Positions 1 to 8,605 are shown, counted from the stretch's first letter. The stretch: 64,000 nucleotides of DNA from Novosphingobium album (ex Liu et al. 2023) (GCF_029076845.1 NZ_JARESE010000070.1:1-64000); one strand, 5' to 3'. Made by a program: numbers and translations. Notes: generated by a model not told the origin, from the sequence alone.

Positions 1-53
1 ATCAGCGCATCGCGCGACCATTCCAACGGTACGGGATATACGGCTTCTGCCAT
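1..53 (-). CDS. acs: Acetyl-CoA synthetase, N-terminal fragment (runs off window)
   Basis: Only the first 17 codons lie in the window, read leftwards from an ATG at 53. The peptide MAEAVYPVPLEWSRDAL has the YPVP-x-W opening seen at the N-terminus of acetate-CoA ligases. A strong purine-rich ribosome binding site, the complement of 59-70, sits just upstream. Acetyl-CoA synthetase converts acetate, ATP and CoA to acetyl-CoA in the cytoplasm. The placement fits: the divergent neighbours are a porin, a carboxylate-type transporter and propionyl-CoA synthetase. With so little sequence the call rests on the short N-terminal match plus context. Confidence 0.6.
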   Translation of the reverse strand, partial: MAEAVYPVPLEWSRDAL

Positions 54-247
54 CGCGGCTCTCCTCTCCTGGCGGGCTCTCATCCGGCGAGCCCGGGTTT
101 GAACCGACCCTAGCACAGCAAACCGGCCGCCACGACACTAGACCAAAGTCGGAGACGTGCGACCATGGTCGGGCTGTTCGCCACCGCCGCGCAAGGCGAT
201 GGTTCACGCCGGACCCGGACCGAACTCGGGCCAGGGAAGGAGAGGAC
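54..247. promoter_or_regulatory. Divergent intergenic region between acs and porin
   Basis: This 194-base gap separates two outward-facing genes, so it should hold both promoters. A short inverted repeat, GAC-CAAA-GTC, lies at 141-150 within ACTAGACCAAAGTC and could be an operator for a shared activator; that is inference from symmetry and position only. Ribosome binding sites are clear at both ends (complement of 59-70 for acs; GGAAGGAGAGG at 235-245 for the porin). No convincing -35/-10 pair was seen. Confidence 0.3.
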
Positions 248-1657
248 ATGCACCACCGGAAGGCATATCTGTGCGCACTGCTGGCAGCCAGCGCACTGGC
301 CGCGCCGCAGGCCGCCCAGGCCGCCCCCTCACGCGAAGCCGAACTCGAAGCCCGGCTCGAACGGCTCGAAGCCGAGATGATGCAATTGCGCGCCGATCTG
401 GCCGCGGCGAAAAGCGCCCAGGCCGACAGCACCGCGGCCACGAACGCCGCCGTCGCGGCGAACGCCACGCAAAACGCCGCGACGGACGCCAAGATCGCCG
501 CGCTCGAAGCCAAGCCGCAAGCCCCCGCCGAAGGGTTCCGCGTGGGCAACACCACGGTCAAGCTGGGCGGCTTCATCAAGCTGACCGCGACCAGCAGCCA
601 CTTCAGCGATGGCGAAGTGGCAACCAATTCGCTGGGCCGCGACTTCTACCTGCCGCAATCGATCCCGACGGCGGGCGGCCCGGCCAGCCACGTACAGGAT
701 TTCAACGCCAAGCAATCGCGCTTCTGGCTCAATCTGGACAGCAGCCTGGCCGGCCACGCGGTGAAGGGCTACCTGGAAGTGGACTTCCAGACATCGGCCG
801 GCACGCAAGGCTCGCAGCGCACCACCAACGGCTACAACCTGGCCTTGCGGCGCGCCTATGTCCAGCTGGACCGCTGGACCTTCGGGCAGGACTGGACGAC
901 GTTCCAGTACACCGGCGCGCTGCCCGAAAGCACCGACTTCGTCGGCGCGACCGAGGGCACCGTGTTCATCCGCCAGCCCCTGATCCGCTACAGCGCGCCA
1001 GTGGGCCAAGGCATGACGCTGCATATCGCGGCGGAAGAACCCGAGTCGGGAACCGCGGTCGCCGGATCTCCCGCTCTGGTCGAGAACGGCGATGATCGAC
1101 TGCCCGATCTCGCCGCTCGTCTCGCCTGGACCGGCAAGGCCGGAGAAGCCTCCCTCGCCGGCCTTGCCCGTCAGGTCCGGGTGGAAAACGCTGGCGTCTC
1201 GGCCGATAGTTTCGGCTGGGGCGTCAGCGCAGCGGGCAAGCTGTTCCTCAATGAAGGCAAGTCCAGCGACTTGCGCGCGATGGTGACTTACGGGCGCAAC
1301 ATCGGCCGCTATGTCGGCCTGAACTTCGCGCCCGACGCGGTGCTGGTGCCCGCCACCGGCGAGCTGGGCGATGTCAACATCTTCGCCGCGCTCGCCGCGC
1401 TGCGCGTCGCCGTCGCGCCGCAAGTGCGGGTCAACCTGATGGGCAGCTACCAGACGGTCGACTATGCCAGCAGCCTGTCGCTCGCCAGCCTCGCCGGCTT
1501 CAACAAGCGCGCGTGGAGCGGGGCGGCGAACGTGTTCTACTCGCCGGTCAAGAACGTCGATCTGGGGCTGGAATACCGGCACGGCGACCGTCGCGTGGTC
1601 GGCGGGGCGCAAGGCAATCTCGATCGGCTCGAATTCGCCGCGAAATACAGTTTCTGA
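248..1657 (+). CDS. DcaP-like trimeric outer-membrane porin
   Basis: A 469-residue protein with a signal peptide (hydrophobic core to about residue 26, ending in AQAA). It is followed by a heptad-rich coiled coil at about 30-65 (EAELEARLERLEAEMMQLR), an Ala/Thr-rich linker to about 100, and then a beta-barrel with alternating aromatic strands ending in the terminal Phe (KYSF) expected of outer-membrane proteins. An N-terminal coiled coil followed by a barrel is the layout of the DcaP porin family, which passes dicarboxylates and other small acids. A strong RBS (GGAAGGAGAGG) sets the start. It is 25 bases upstream of an MHS transporter, so the two probably form an outer- plus inner-membrane uptake route. 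The substrate is not proven. Confidence 0.8.
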   Translation: MHHRKAYLCALLAASALAAPQAAQAAPSREAELEARLERLEAEMMQLRADLAAAKSAQADSTAATNAAVAANATQNAATDAKIAALEAKPQAPAEGFRVGNTTVKLGGFIKLTATSSHFSDGEVATNSLGRDFYLPQSIPTAGGPASHVQDFNAKQSRFWLNLDSSLAGHAVKGYLEVDFQTSAGTQGSQRTTNGYNLALRRAYVQLDRWTFGQDWTTFQYTGALPESTDFVGATEGTVFIRQPLIRYSAPVGQGMTLHIAAEEPESGTAVAGSPALVENGDDRLPDLAARLAWTGKAGEASLAGLARQVRVENAGVSADSFGWGVSAAGKLFLNEGKSSDLRAMVTYGRNIGRYVGLNFAPDAVLVPATGELGDVNIFAALAALRVAVAPQVRVNLMGSYQTVDYASSLSLASLAGFNKRAWSGAANVFYSPVKNVDLGLEYRHGDRRVVGGAQGNLDRLEFAAKYSF

Positions 1658-1682
1658 ACCAATCACGATGGGAGAGTGAGCA

Positions 1683-3350
1683 ATGGCAACGACTTATGAC
1701 GCCTTGCCGAAGCACCACCAGGCAACGCACGATGAAAAGCTCGTCATCACCGCGTCCTCGCTTGGCACGGTATTCGAATGGTATGACTTCTACCTCTATG
1801 GGCTGCTTGCCACTTTCATCTCGAAAGTCTTCTTCGCGGGGGTGAACGAGACCACGGGCTTCATCCTGGCCCTGGGCGCCTTTGCCGCCGGCTTCGCGGT
1901 GCGGCCCTTCGGCGCGCTGGTGTTCGGCCGGATCGGCGATCTGGTCGGCCGCAAGAACACCTTCCTCGTGACCATGGGCCTGATGGGCCTATCCACTTTC
2001 GCGGTCGGCCTGCTGCCCGGCTACGAGACGATCGGCATTGCCTCGCCGATCATCCTGGTGCTGCTGCGCATCATCCAGGGCCTTGCGCTGGGCGGCGAAT
2101 ACGGCGGCGCGGCGACGTTCGTGGCCGAGCACGCGCCGAACAACCGGCGCGGCCTTTACACCAGCTTCATCCAGATCACCGCGACGTTCGGCCTGTTCGC
2201 CGCGCTGCTGGTGGTGCTGGGCTTCCGCACCGCGATGGGCGAGGACACGTTCGCCGGCTGGGGCTGGCGCCTGCCGTTCCTGATCTCGTCGGTGCTGCTG
2301 GCGGTCTCGATGTGGATTCGGATGCAGCTCAACGAGAGCCCGGTCTACCAGAAGATGAAGGACGAGGGCACGACCTCCAAGGCCCCGCTGACCGAGGCTT
2401 TCGCGCGCTGGGGCAACCTGAAGTTCGTGCTCATCGCGCTGTTCGGCGCGGTCGCGGGGCAGGCGGTGGTCTGGTACGCGGGCCAGTTCTACGCGATGTT
2501 CTACCTCGAGAAGATCCTCAAGGTGGACGGCGCGACCACCAACACGCTGATCGCCATCGCGCTGGCGCTGGGCACGCCGTTCTTCGTGTTCTTCGGCTGG
2601 CTGTCCGACCGGATCGGGCGCAAGTACATCATCCTGGGCGGCTGCGCGCTGGCGGCGCTGACTTATTTCCCCGCCTTCCACACGCTGAGCGAGGCGGCCA
2701 ATCCGGCCTTGTCGCACGCCACCCGCGACGCGCCGGTGCTGGTGACGGCGCATGAAGGCGAATGCTCGTTCCAGTTCGACCCGATCGGCAAGAACAAGTT
2801 CGACAGCTCAAGCTGCGATATCGCCAAGGCCTTCCTGGCCAAGAGCGGCATCAACTATGCCAATGTCGCCGCGCCCGCCGGCACGATCGCTTCGATCTCG
2901 ATCGGCGGCAAGGCGATTGCCGCGCCCAATCCGGCCGAGCTGCAAGGGGCGGACCGCGCCGCCGCGATCACCGCCTATCAGGACGAGATCAAGGCCGCGC
3001 TGACCGAGGCCGGCTATCCCGCCGCCGCCGATCCCGAGCAGATGGACAAGCCCATGGTCGTGGCCATCCTGTTCTACCTCGTCCTGCTGGTGACGATGGT
3101 CTATGGCCCGATCGCGGCGATGCTGGTGGAACTGTTCCCCAGCAAGATCCGCTACACCTCTATGTCGCTGCCCTATCACCTGGGCAACGGCTGGTTCGGC
3201 GGCTTCCTGCCGACCACGGCTTTCGCCATGGTCGCGGCGACCGGCGACATCTATTACGGCCTGTGGTATCCGGTGGTCATCGCGGCGGCGACGGTGGTGA
3301 TCGGACTCATCTTCCTGCCGGAAACGTTCCGCCGTAACATCGACGACTGA
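1683..3350 (+). CDS. MFS transporter, metabolite:H+ symporter (MHS) family
   Basis: A 555-residue polytopic inner-membrane protein. The N-terminal half has the MHS opening (SSLGTVFEWYDFYLYG, residues about 22-37), the loop 2-3 signature GRIGDLVGRK and the LALGGEYGGAATFVAEH motif typical of this branch of the major facilitator superfamily. A second signature, GWLSDRIGRKY, follows in the C-terminal half. Family members are proton symporters for carboxylates and related compounds. It is longer than the usual 430-450 residues because of a roughly 125-residue hydrophilic insert at about 332-455, carrying cysteines near 361 and 378. Located between a porin and genes for CoA activation of short acids, it probably imports acetate, propionate or a related acid; this is inference. 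Confidence 0.85.
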   Translation: MATTYDALPKHHQATHDEKLVITASSLGTVFEWYDFYLYGLLATFISKVFFAGVNETTGFILALGAFAAGFAVRPFGALVFGRIGDLVGRKNTFLVTMGLMGLSTFAVGLLPGYETIGIASPIILVLLRIIQGLALGGEYGGAATFVAEHAPNNRRGLYTSFIQITATFGLFAALLVVLGFRTAMGEDTFAGWGWRLPFLISSVLLAVSMWIRMQLNESPVYQKMKDEGTTSKAPLTEAFARWGNLKFVLIALFGAVAGQAVVWYAGQFYAMFYLEKILKVDGATTNTLIAIALALGTPFFVFFGWLSDRIGRKYIILGGCALAALTYFPAFHTLSEAANPALSHATRDAPVLVTAHEGECSFQFDPIGKNKFDSSSCDIAKAFLAKSGINYANVAAPAGTIASISIGGKAIAAPNPAELQGADRAAAITAYQDEIKAALTEAGYPAAADPEQMDKPMVVAILFYLVLLVTMVYGPIAAMLVELFPSKIRYTSMSLPYHLGNGWFGGFLPTTAFAMVAATGDIYYGLWYPVVIAAATVVIGLIFLPETFRRNIDD

Positions 3351-3362
3351 TCCCCCGGGAAA

Positions 3363-3400
3363 CGTCGCCGCGCCTTGCGCTCGATCAAGGCGCGGCGACG
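3363..3400 (+). terminator. Perfect 15-bp intercistronic hairpin
   Basis: Arms 3363-3377 (CGTCGCCGCGCCTTG) and 3386-3400 are perfect complements around an 8-base loop. It begins 13 bases after the MHS transporter stop and lies 46 bases before the GNAT gene. There is no run of T after it, so it is more likely to slow transcription or protect the upstream mRNA from 3' decay than to be a full terminator. Confidence 0.5.
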
Positions 3401-3445
3401 TGATCGGGCCTACCTGCTGGCAGCCTTCCGACACGGAGAATTCCA

Positions 3446-3961
3446 ATGACGGTTACCCACCCCATCTCGCTCACGACGCGTTCGGGAATAGAGCTCGACG
3501 TCCGCCCGGCGACCGAGGCGGATGAAGCCCAACTCGCCGCCTTCTTCGATCGGGTGAGTGACGAGGATCGCCGCTTCCGCTTCTTCACCGCGGCCGAGCA
3601 TGTCGGCCACGAACAGCTCAAGCCGCTGGTCCAGGCCGACCATTTCCATTCCGAAAGCTATCTCGCGTTCGACAAGGCGAACGGCGAACTGGTCGCCTCG
3701 GGCCTGCTCGCCTGCGACAAGGCGCTCGATACCGCCGAGATCGCGGTTTCGGTGTGCAACACCCGCAAGGGCGAAGGCATCGGCTGGGCCATGCTCGACA
3801 TGCTGGCGGGCGAGGCGCAGAAGCGCGGCGCGCGGCGCGCGATCTCCATCGAAAGCCGTGAGAATCACGCCGCGATCGAAGTGGAACGGGACAAGGGCTT
3901 CACGCCCGAACCTTTCGAGGACGATCCCACGCTGGTTATCCTTTCGCGGACCTTCAAGTGA
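3446..3961 (+). CDS. GNAT-family N-acetyltransferase
   Basis: A 171-residue cytoplasmic protein of ordinary single-domain GNAT size. The N-terminal part (IELDVRPATEADEAQLAAFF) matches the first strand and helix of the fold. The region around residues 104-125 (NTRKGEGIGWAMLDMLAGEA) carries the Q/R-x-x-G-x-G/A acetyl-CoA pyrophosphate-binding motif as RKGEGIG, and ENHAAIEVERDKGF near 143-156 matches the end of the domain. The substrate cannot be told from sequence. It lies 10 bases upstream of prpE. Because acyl-CoA synthetases are often switched off by lysine acylation, and GNATs stand next to them in other bacteria, it could modify PrpE or Acs, but that is speculation. Confidence 0.8.
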   Translation: MTVTHPISLTTRSGIELDVRPATEADEAQLAAFFDRVSDEDRRFRFFTAAEHVGHEQLKPLVQADHFHSESYLAFDKANGELVASGLLACDKALDTAEIAVSVCNTRKGEGIGWAMLDMLAGEAQKRGARRAISIESRENHAAIEVERDKGFTPEPFEDDPTLVILSRTFK

Positions 3962-3971
3962 GAACACGACC

Positions 3972-5855
3972 ATGAGCGAAGCCTACCGCCGGGCCTGGCA
4001 AGCCAGCATCGACGATCCCGAAGCCTTCTGGGGCCAGGCGGCCCGGGCGATAGACTGGATCGTGCCGCCCACGCGGGCATACGATGCCGCGCAAGGCTGG
4101 TTTGCCGGTGGCACGCTCAACACCTGCCACAACGCGATCGACCGGCATGTCGCGGCCGGGCGCGGCGAGGTGACGGCGCTGGTCTATGACAGCCCCGTCA
4201 CCGGCACCGTGCGGGCCTTCAGCTATGCGCAGCTTCTGGAGGAAGTGGGCCGGGTCGCCGCGATGCTGGGGGCGCTGGGCGTCACCAAGGGCGATCGGGT
4301 GGTGCTCTACATGCCGATGGTGCCCGAAACGGTCTTCGCCATGCTGGCCTGCGCCCGGCTGGGCGCGATCCATTCGGTGGTGTTCGGTGGCTTCGCCGCG
4401 CACGAACTGGCCAAGCGGATCGACGATGCGACGCCCCGGCTCGTGCTCACCGCCTCCTGCGGCATCGAGGGCAAGCGCACGATCGCCTACAAGCCGCTGG
4501 TCGACGAAGCGCTCGCCATCGCCAGGCACCAGGTCGATCGCGTCGTCGTGCTGCAGCGCGAGCAGCTCGCCGCCGAACTGACCGGGCCGCGCGATCTGGA
4601 CTGGGCGCAGCTGCGCTATGTCACTTCGGACGATCCCGCGCCCGAATGCGCCGAGGTTGGCGCCAGCGATCCGCTCTATATCCTCTACACCTCGGGCACG
4701 ACCGGGGTGCCCAAGGGCGTGGTGCGCGACAATGGCGGCCACGCCGTCGCGCTCGCCTGGACGATGGCCAATATCTACGGCATCGGCGCGGGCGATCCGT
4801 TCTGGGCCGCATCCGACGTGGGCTGGGTCGTGGGCCACAGCTACATCGTCTATGCTCCGCTGCTGGTTGGCGCCACCACCGTGCTGTTCGAGGGCAAGCC
4901 GGTGGGCACGCCCGATCCGGGCACGTTCTGGCGCGTGATCGATCGCCACAAGGTGAAAGCCTTCTTCACCGCGCCCACCGCCATCCGCGCGATCCGCAAG
5001 GAGGATCCCGACGCCAAGTTCCTGGCCGAGATCGGCACGGGCGATCTCAAGGTCATCTTCCTGGCCGGCGAGCGCGCCGATCCGGGCACGATCGACTGGC
5101 TGGAGGCCAAGTCCGGCCTGCCGGTGATCGACCACTGGTGGCAGACCGAGCTGGGCTGGCCGGCGATCGCCACCTGCTATGCCCTGGGCGACTTGCGCCG
5201 CAAGGGCGGCAGCGCGGGCTTTCCGGTGCCGGGCTACCAGTTCGTCATGCTGGGCGACGATGGCAAGCCGGTGCCCGATGGCGAGAGCGGGTCGGTGGCG
5301 ATCAAGGCGCCGCTGCCGCCGGGCGCGTTCCGCACGCTGTGGAACAATCCCGCCGGCTACGAGAAGAACTTCACGGGCTTTCCCGGCTATTACGAGACGG
5401 GCGATGCCGGCCATTTCGATGCGGACGGCTTCCTCAACATCATGGGCCGCACCGATGACATCATCAATGTCGCCGGCCACCGCCTCTCGACCGGGCAGAT
5501 GGAACAGATCGTCGCCCAGCAGGACGGCGTGGCCGAATGCGCGGTGATCGGCGCGGACGATGCGCTGAAAGGGATGATCCCCATCGCCTTCGTGGTACCG
5601 CGCGCGGGCGCGGAGAACGACGCGACGCTGGCCGGCCGGGTCATCGCCGCCGTCCGTTCCGAACTGGGCGCGGTCGCCGCGCTCAAGACCGCCTATATCG
5701 TGCCGCAGCTGCCCAAGACCCGCTCGGGCAAGATCCTGCGCAACCTGCTGCGCAAGATCATGGCCGATGACGAGGTCGAAACGCCGCCGACGATCGAGGA
5801 CGCCACCGTGCCCGATCGCATCCGCGACATCGTCGCGATGACGCCGGCGGTCTGA
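3972..5855 (+). CDS. prpE: Propionyl-CoA synthetase
   Basis: A 627-residue AMP-forming ligase, the usual PrpE length (about 628), that makes propionyl-CoA from propionate. The ATG at 3972 is chosen because MSEAYRRAWQASIDDPEAFW is the normal N-terminal acetyl-CoA synthetase cap; the frame stays open upstream but only through the GNAT gene. The phosphate-binding loop is YTSGTTGVPKG (about 239-249), the A5-type motif is HWWQTELGWP (about 385-394), and KTRSGKILR near 583-591 contains the acyl-adenylate lysine. Most relatives read QTETGW where this has QTELGW, a small deviation. The lysine motif is intact, so acetylation control is possible. A good terminator follows at 5878. Confidence 0.93.
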   Translation: MSEAYRRAWQASIDDPEAFWGQAARAIDWIVPPTRAYDAAQGWFAGGTLNTCHNAIDRHVAAGRGEVTALVYDSPVTGTVRAFSYAQLLEEVGRVAAMLGALGVTKGDRVVLYMPMVPETVFAMLACARLGAIHSVVFGGFAAHELAKRIDDATPRLVLTASCGIEGKRTIAYKPLVDEALAIARHQVDRVVVLQREQLAAELTGPRDLDWAQLRYVTSDDPAPECAEVGASDPLYILYTSGTTGVPKGVVRDNGGHAVALAWTMANIYGIGAGDPFWAASDVGWVVGHSYIVYAPLLVGATTVLFEGKPVGTPDPGTFWRVIDRHKVKAFFTAPTAIRAIRKEDPDAKFLAEIGTGDLKVIFLAGERADPGTIDWLEAKSGLPVIDHWWQTELGWPAIATCYALGDLRRKGGSAGFPVPGYQFVMLGDDGKPVPDGESGSVAIKAPLPPGAFRTLWNNPAGYEKNFTGFPGYYETGDAGHFDADGFLNIMGRTDDIINVAGHRLSTGQMEQIVAQQDGVAECAVIGADDALKGMIPIAFVVPRAGAENDATLAGRVIAAVRSELGAVAALKTAYIVPQLPKTRSGKILRNLLRKIMADDEVETPPTIEDATVPDRIRDIVAMTPAV

Positions 5856-5877
5856 CCGCACCCGGCTGTCCAGGCAA

Positions 5878-5910
5878 ATCCTCCCCGGAAACGGGGAGGA
5901 TTTCCTTTTT
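5878..5910 (+). terminator. Rho-independent terminator after prpE
   Basis: A 10-bp perfect stem (ATCCTCCCCG at 5878-5887, complement at 5892-5901) closes a GAAA tetraloop and is followed by TTCCTTTTT. This is a textbook intrinsic terminator 23 bases after the prpE stop. It separates the carboxylate module from the hemolysin-domain operon that starts at 5997. Confidence 0.9.
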
Positions 5911-5996
5911 GCAGCGACGCGATAGATTTTTTCGCCGCCCGACTGTGGAGGCGCCCCGCCGGTGACGTCCTGCTCCCGAGACTTGAGGAGCATGGC

Positions 5997-6545
5997 ATGG
6001 CCGAAAGCGCTGAATCCCTTCTTATCCGCAGGCTGTTTCGCGAATCGCATGGCGCGGTGATCGCGCCGGGATACGCCAGCTATCTGCGCCACGACGGCGC
6101 CGAAGCGGCGGGCGCCGCGCTCGGCTATCGCCGCGCCGGGCATGAGCGGCTGATGCTCGAATGCTATCTCGACGCGCCGGTCGAACAGGTCGTGAGCGCG
6201 GCGCTCGGCCGGCCGGTGCGGCGCGAGAGCCTGATCGAGATCGGCAATTTCGCGGCCGCCAACGCCTTCGCCATGATCGGCCTGTGGGGCGCGGCGGCGA
6301 ACGATCTGGGCACCGATTGCGAGATCGCGGTCGCCACGCTGACCGCGCCGCTGCGCGCCATGTTCGCGCGGATCGGCGTGCCGCTGACCATGCTGGCCCC
6401 CGCCCGGCCCGAACGGATCGCCAATGCCGCTGCCTGGGGCCGCTATTACGAGACCGATCCGCAAGTCTGCGCCGGCGTGATCGCCGCGGGGCAGGCGGCC
6501 ATCACCGCCTTCCTCGCGCGCCGCCAGCGGAGCGCGGCGGCATGA
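5997..6545 (+). CDS. Thermostable-hemolysin-domain protein
   Basis: A 182-residue protein that looks like the family named after Vibrio delta-VPH thermostable hemolysin. Typical features are ALGYRRAGHERLMLECYLD near 40-58, APVEQVVSAALGRPVRRES near 59-77, and IEIGNFAAANAF near 80-91. Despite the name, most family members have no demonstrated haemolytic role, and the fold is thought to resemble GNAT/acyl-homoserine-lactone synthases; that is family knowledge, not shown here. No signal peptide is seen. The ATG at 5997 is favoured over 5992 because GAGGAG ends six bases upstream. It overlaps the next gene by four bases (ATGA), pointing to translational coupling with the ligase/oxidase and a role in making the same product. 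Confidence 0.8.
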   Translation: MAESAESLLIRRLFRESHGAVIAPGYASYLRHDGAEAAGAALGYRRAGHERLMLECYLDAPVEQVVSAALGRPVRRESLIEIGNFAAANAFAMIGLWGAAANDLGTDCEIAVATLTAPLRAMFARIGVPLTMLAPARPERIANAAAWGRYYETDPQVCAGVIAAGQAAITAFLARRQRSAAA

Positions 6546-8605
6546 GCGCGATGCTGCAGGCGCTGCGCGCCCACGCCGCCAGCCGGCCCGAAAGCATCGC
6601 GATCGACCCGATCGGCGAAGCGCCCGTGACTTATGCCGCGCTGGTCCCGCTGGTCGAGACCAAGGCGGCGGCGATGCGCTGTCAACACGGGGGTCAACAC
6701 GGCGACCCGGAGAGCGCCGGCACGCCAGTGGTGATCCGCATGGACCACGGCCTGGCTTCGGCGGTGCTCGAACTGGCGCTGCTCCATGCCGGCATCCCGG
6801 TCCTTTCGCTGCCGGCGTTCTTCACGCCCGAGCAGTGCCATCACGCGATGATGGTTTCCGGCGCGGGCGCGGTCCCATGCCTCGCGACGGGAAGATCCGC
6901 GTCGTCCCCGCTGCCGCGCGGGACGGCGCGGATCACCTTCACTTCGGGATCGACCGGCACCCCCAAGGGCGTGTGCCTTTCGGCCAGCCACATGCTGGGC
7001 GTGGCGCGATCGGTGGTGGAGGCGGTGGGCGCGCAACATGCCGGGCGGCATCTGGCGCTGCTGCCGCCGGGCATCCTGCTGGAAACCGTGGCCGGCTTCT
7101 TCGCGACCATGCTGGCCGGCGGCACTTATGTCTGCCCGCCGCAGGCCGAAGCCGGCCTGGCCGATCCCTTCCGCCCCGATTTCGCGCGCATGACGCGGGG
7201 CATCGCCGCATGGCGGATCACCTCGCTGATCCTGGTGCCCGAATATCTCGCCGGGCTGGTGCGGGTGATGGAAGAAACCGGCCTGCGCCTGCCGCTGCTC
7301 AGCCTCGTCGCGGTCGGCGGCGCGCGGGTTCCCCCCCCGCTGCTGGCGCGCGCCCGCGCGCTGGGGCTGCCGGTGCGGCAAGGCTATGGGCTGACCGAGT
7401 GCGGCTCGGTCGTCTCGCTGGAAGACGCGAGCGGCGATGCGCCGGGTTCGGCCGGGCGCCCGCTGGGCCACATGCGCGCCCGCATCGCCCCTGATGGCGA
7501 GATCCTGCTGGAAGGCCCGCTATACCTGGGCACGCTCGACGAGCCGCGCGGGCACGGCCCGCTGGCGACCGGCGACATCGGCCGCATCGACGAATCCGGC
7601 CGGCTGTGGATCGAAGGGCGCAAGTCCAACCTCATCGTCACCAGCTTCGGCCGCAATGTCTCGCCCGAATGGGTCGAGGCGGCGCTGCTGGCGCAGGACG
7701 GGATCGCGCAGGCCATGGTCCATGGTGACGGCCTGCCCGCGCCCGAAGCGCTGATCGCGCCCGCGCGCACCGATGCCGATCTGGCCGCCGCCGTCGCCGC
7801 CGCGAACGCCTGCCTGCCGGCCTATGCCCGCATCGCCCGCTGGCGCGAAGTGGCGCATTTCACCCCGGCCAACGGCCTGCTCACCGGCAATGGCCGCTTG
7901 CGCCGCGAAGCGATCACCGCCGCCTGGCTTGATCGCGAACCCGCGTTCTTCACCGAGCTGGAAGCGGCGACCACGCGCGCGCGCATGGCCTTCCTGGCGA
8001 TTCCGCAAGTGCAGGCCGGGCTGGCCGGCGCGATCAGCCGCGAGATGTATCTGCGCTATCTGGCGCAGGCCTGGCATCATGTGCGCCACACCGTGCCGCT
8101 GATGCAGGCCGCGCGCGCGCGGCTGGCCCACCGGCCCGAGCTTGTCGCCGCGCTCGACGACTATATCGCCGAGGAGACCGGGCACGACGAATGGATCCTG
8201 GCCGATATCGCGGCGGCCGGCGGCGATGCCGCCAGCGTGCGGCTGAGCGCCCCCGCGCCGGCCACCCGCGCCATGATCGATCATGCCTATGGCCGCATCC
8301 GCGCGGGCAATCCGGCCGCGTTCTTCGGCATGGTCTATGTGCTCGAAAGCGTCAGCGTCGCATTGGCGCAGCGCGGCGCGGCGGCGGTGGCGAAGAACCT
8401 GGGCCTGCCGGCCGAAGCGTTCACCTACCTCACCTCGCACGGCGCGCTCGACCAGGAGCACATGCGCTTTTTCGCCGACCTGGTGAACGGCCTGCCCGAC
8501 CCGGACGACCGCGCCGCGATCACCGCCATGGCGCGCGAGATGTTCGCCCTGTTCGGCAAGGTCTTCGCCGGCATAGCCATGGAGCAAGCCCATGCGCTCG
8601 CCTGA
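6542..8605 (+). CDS. AMP-dependent acyl ligase fused to HDO-type di-iron oxidase domain
   Basis: A 687-residue fusion. Residues 1-465 are an ANL-superfamily adenylating enzyme: P-loop TSGSTGTPKG (134-143), GYGLTECG (281-288), TGD (343-345). The usual C-terminal catalytic lysine motif (T-x-x-G-K) reads TGNGRLRR near 448-455, so lysine is replaced by arginine. Residues about 480-687 look like a haem-oxygenase-like di-iron oxidase or TenA-type domain, with candidate iron ligands in EETGHDEW (544-551), LES (E602) and H633-x3-D637-x2-H640. HDO relatives such as UndA oxidise fatty acids or amino acids. The likely job is to activate an acid and oxidise it, but the product is unknown. It is coupled by overlaps to the genes on both sides (6542-6545 and 8592-8605). 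Confidence 0.82.
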   Translation: MSAMLQALRAHAASRPESIAIDPIGEAPVTYAALVPLVETKAAAMRCQHGGQHGDPESAGTPVVIRMDHGLASAVLELALLHAGIPVLSLPAFFTPEQCHHAMMVSGAGAVPCLATGRSASSPLPRGTARITFTSGSTGTPKGVCLSASHMLGVARSVVEAVGAQHAGRHLALLPPGILLETVAGFFATMLAGGTYVCPPQAEAGLADPFRPDFARMTRGIAAWRITSLILVPEYLAGLVRVMEETGLRLPLLSLVAVGGARVPPPLLARARALGLPVRQGYGLTECGSVVSLEDASGDAPGSAGRPLGHMRARIAPDGEILLEGPLYLGTLDEPRGHGPLATGDIGRIDESGRLWIEGRKSNLIVTSFGRNVSPEWVEAALLAQDGIAQAMVHGDGLPAPEALIAPARTDADLAAAVAAANACLPAYARIARWREVAHFTPANGLLTGNGRLRREAITAAWLDREPAFFTELEAATTRARMAFLAIPQVQAGLAGAISREMYLRYLAQAWHHVRHTVPLMQAARARLAHRPELVAALDDYIAEETGHDEWILADIAAAGGDAASVRLSAPAPATRAMIDHAYGRIRAGNPAAFFGMVYVLESVSVALAQRGAAAVAKNLGLPAEAFTYLTSHGALDQEHMRFFADLVNGLPDPDDRAAITAMAREMFALFGKVFAGIAMEQAHALA

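Noticed and set aside
3954..6464. An 836-codon open frame on the minus strand, opposite prpE and the hemolysin-domain gene
   Set aside because: It runs antisense through a clear PrpE with all motifs and across the strong terminator at 5878. High-GC DNA gives long antisense frames, and its composition (many Arg, Gly, His, Asp) is that of a shadow.
5997..6545. A true haemolysin toxin
   Set aside because: The domain name comes from a Vibrio protein, but there is no signal peptide or membrane-pore motif here, and the gene lies in a biosynthetic operon.
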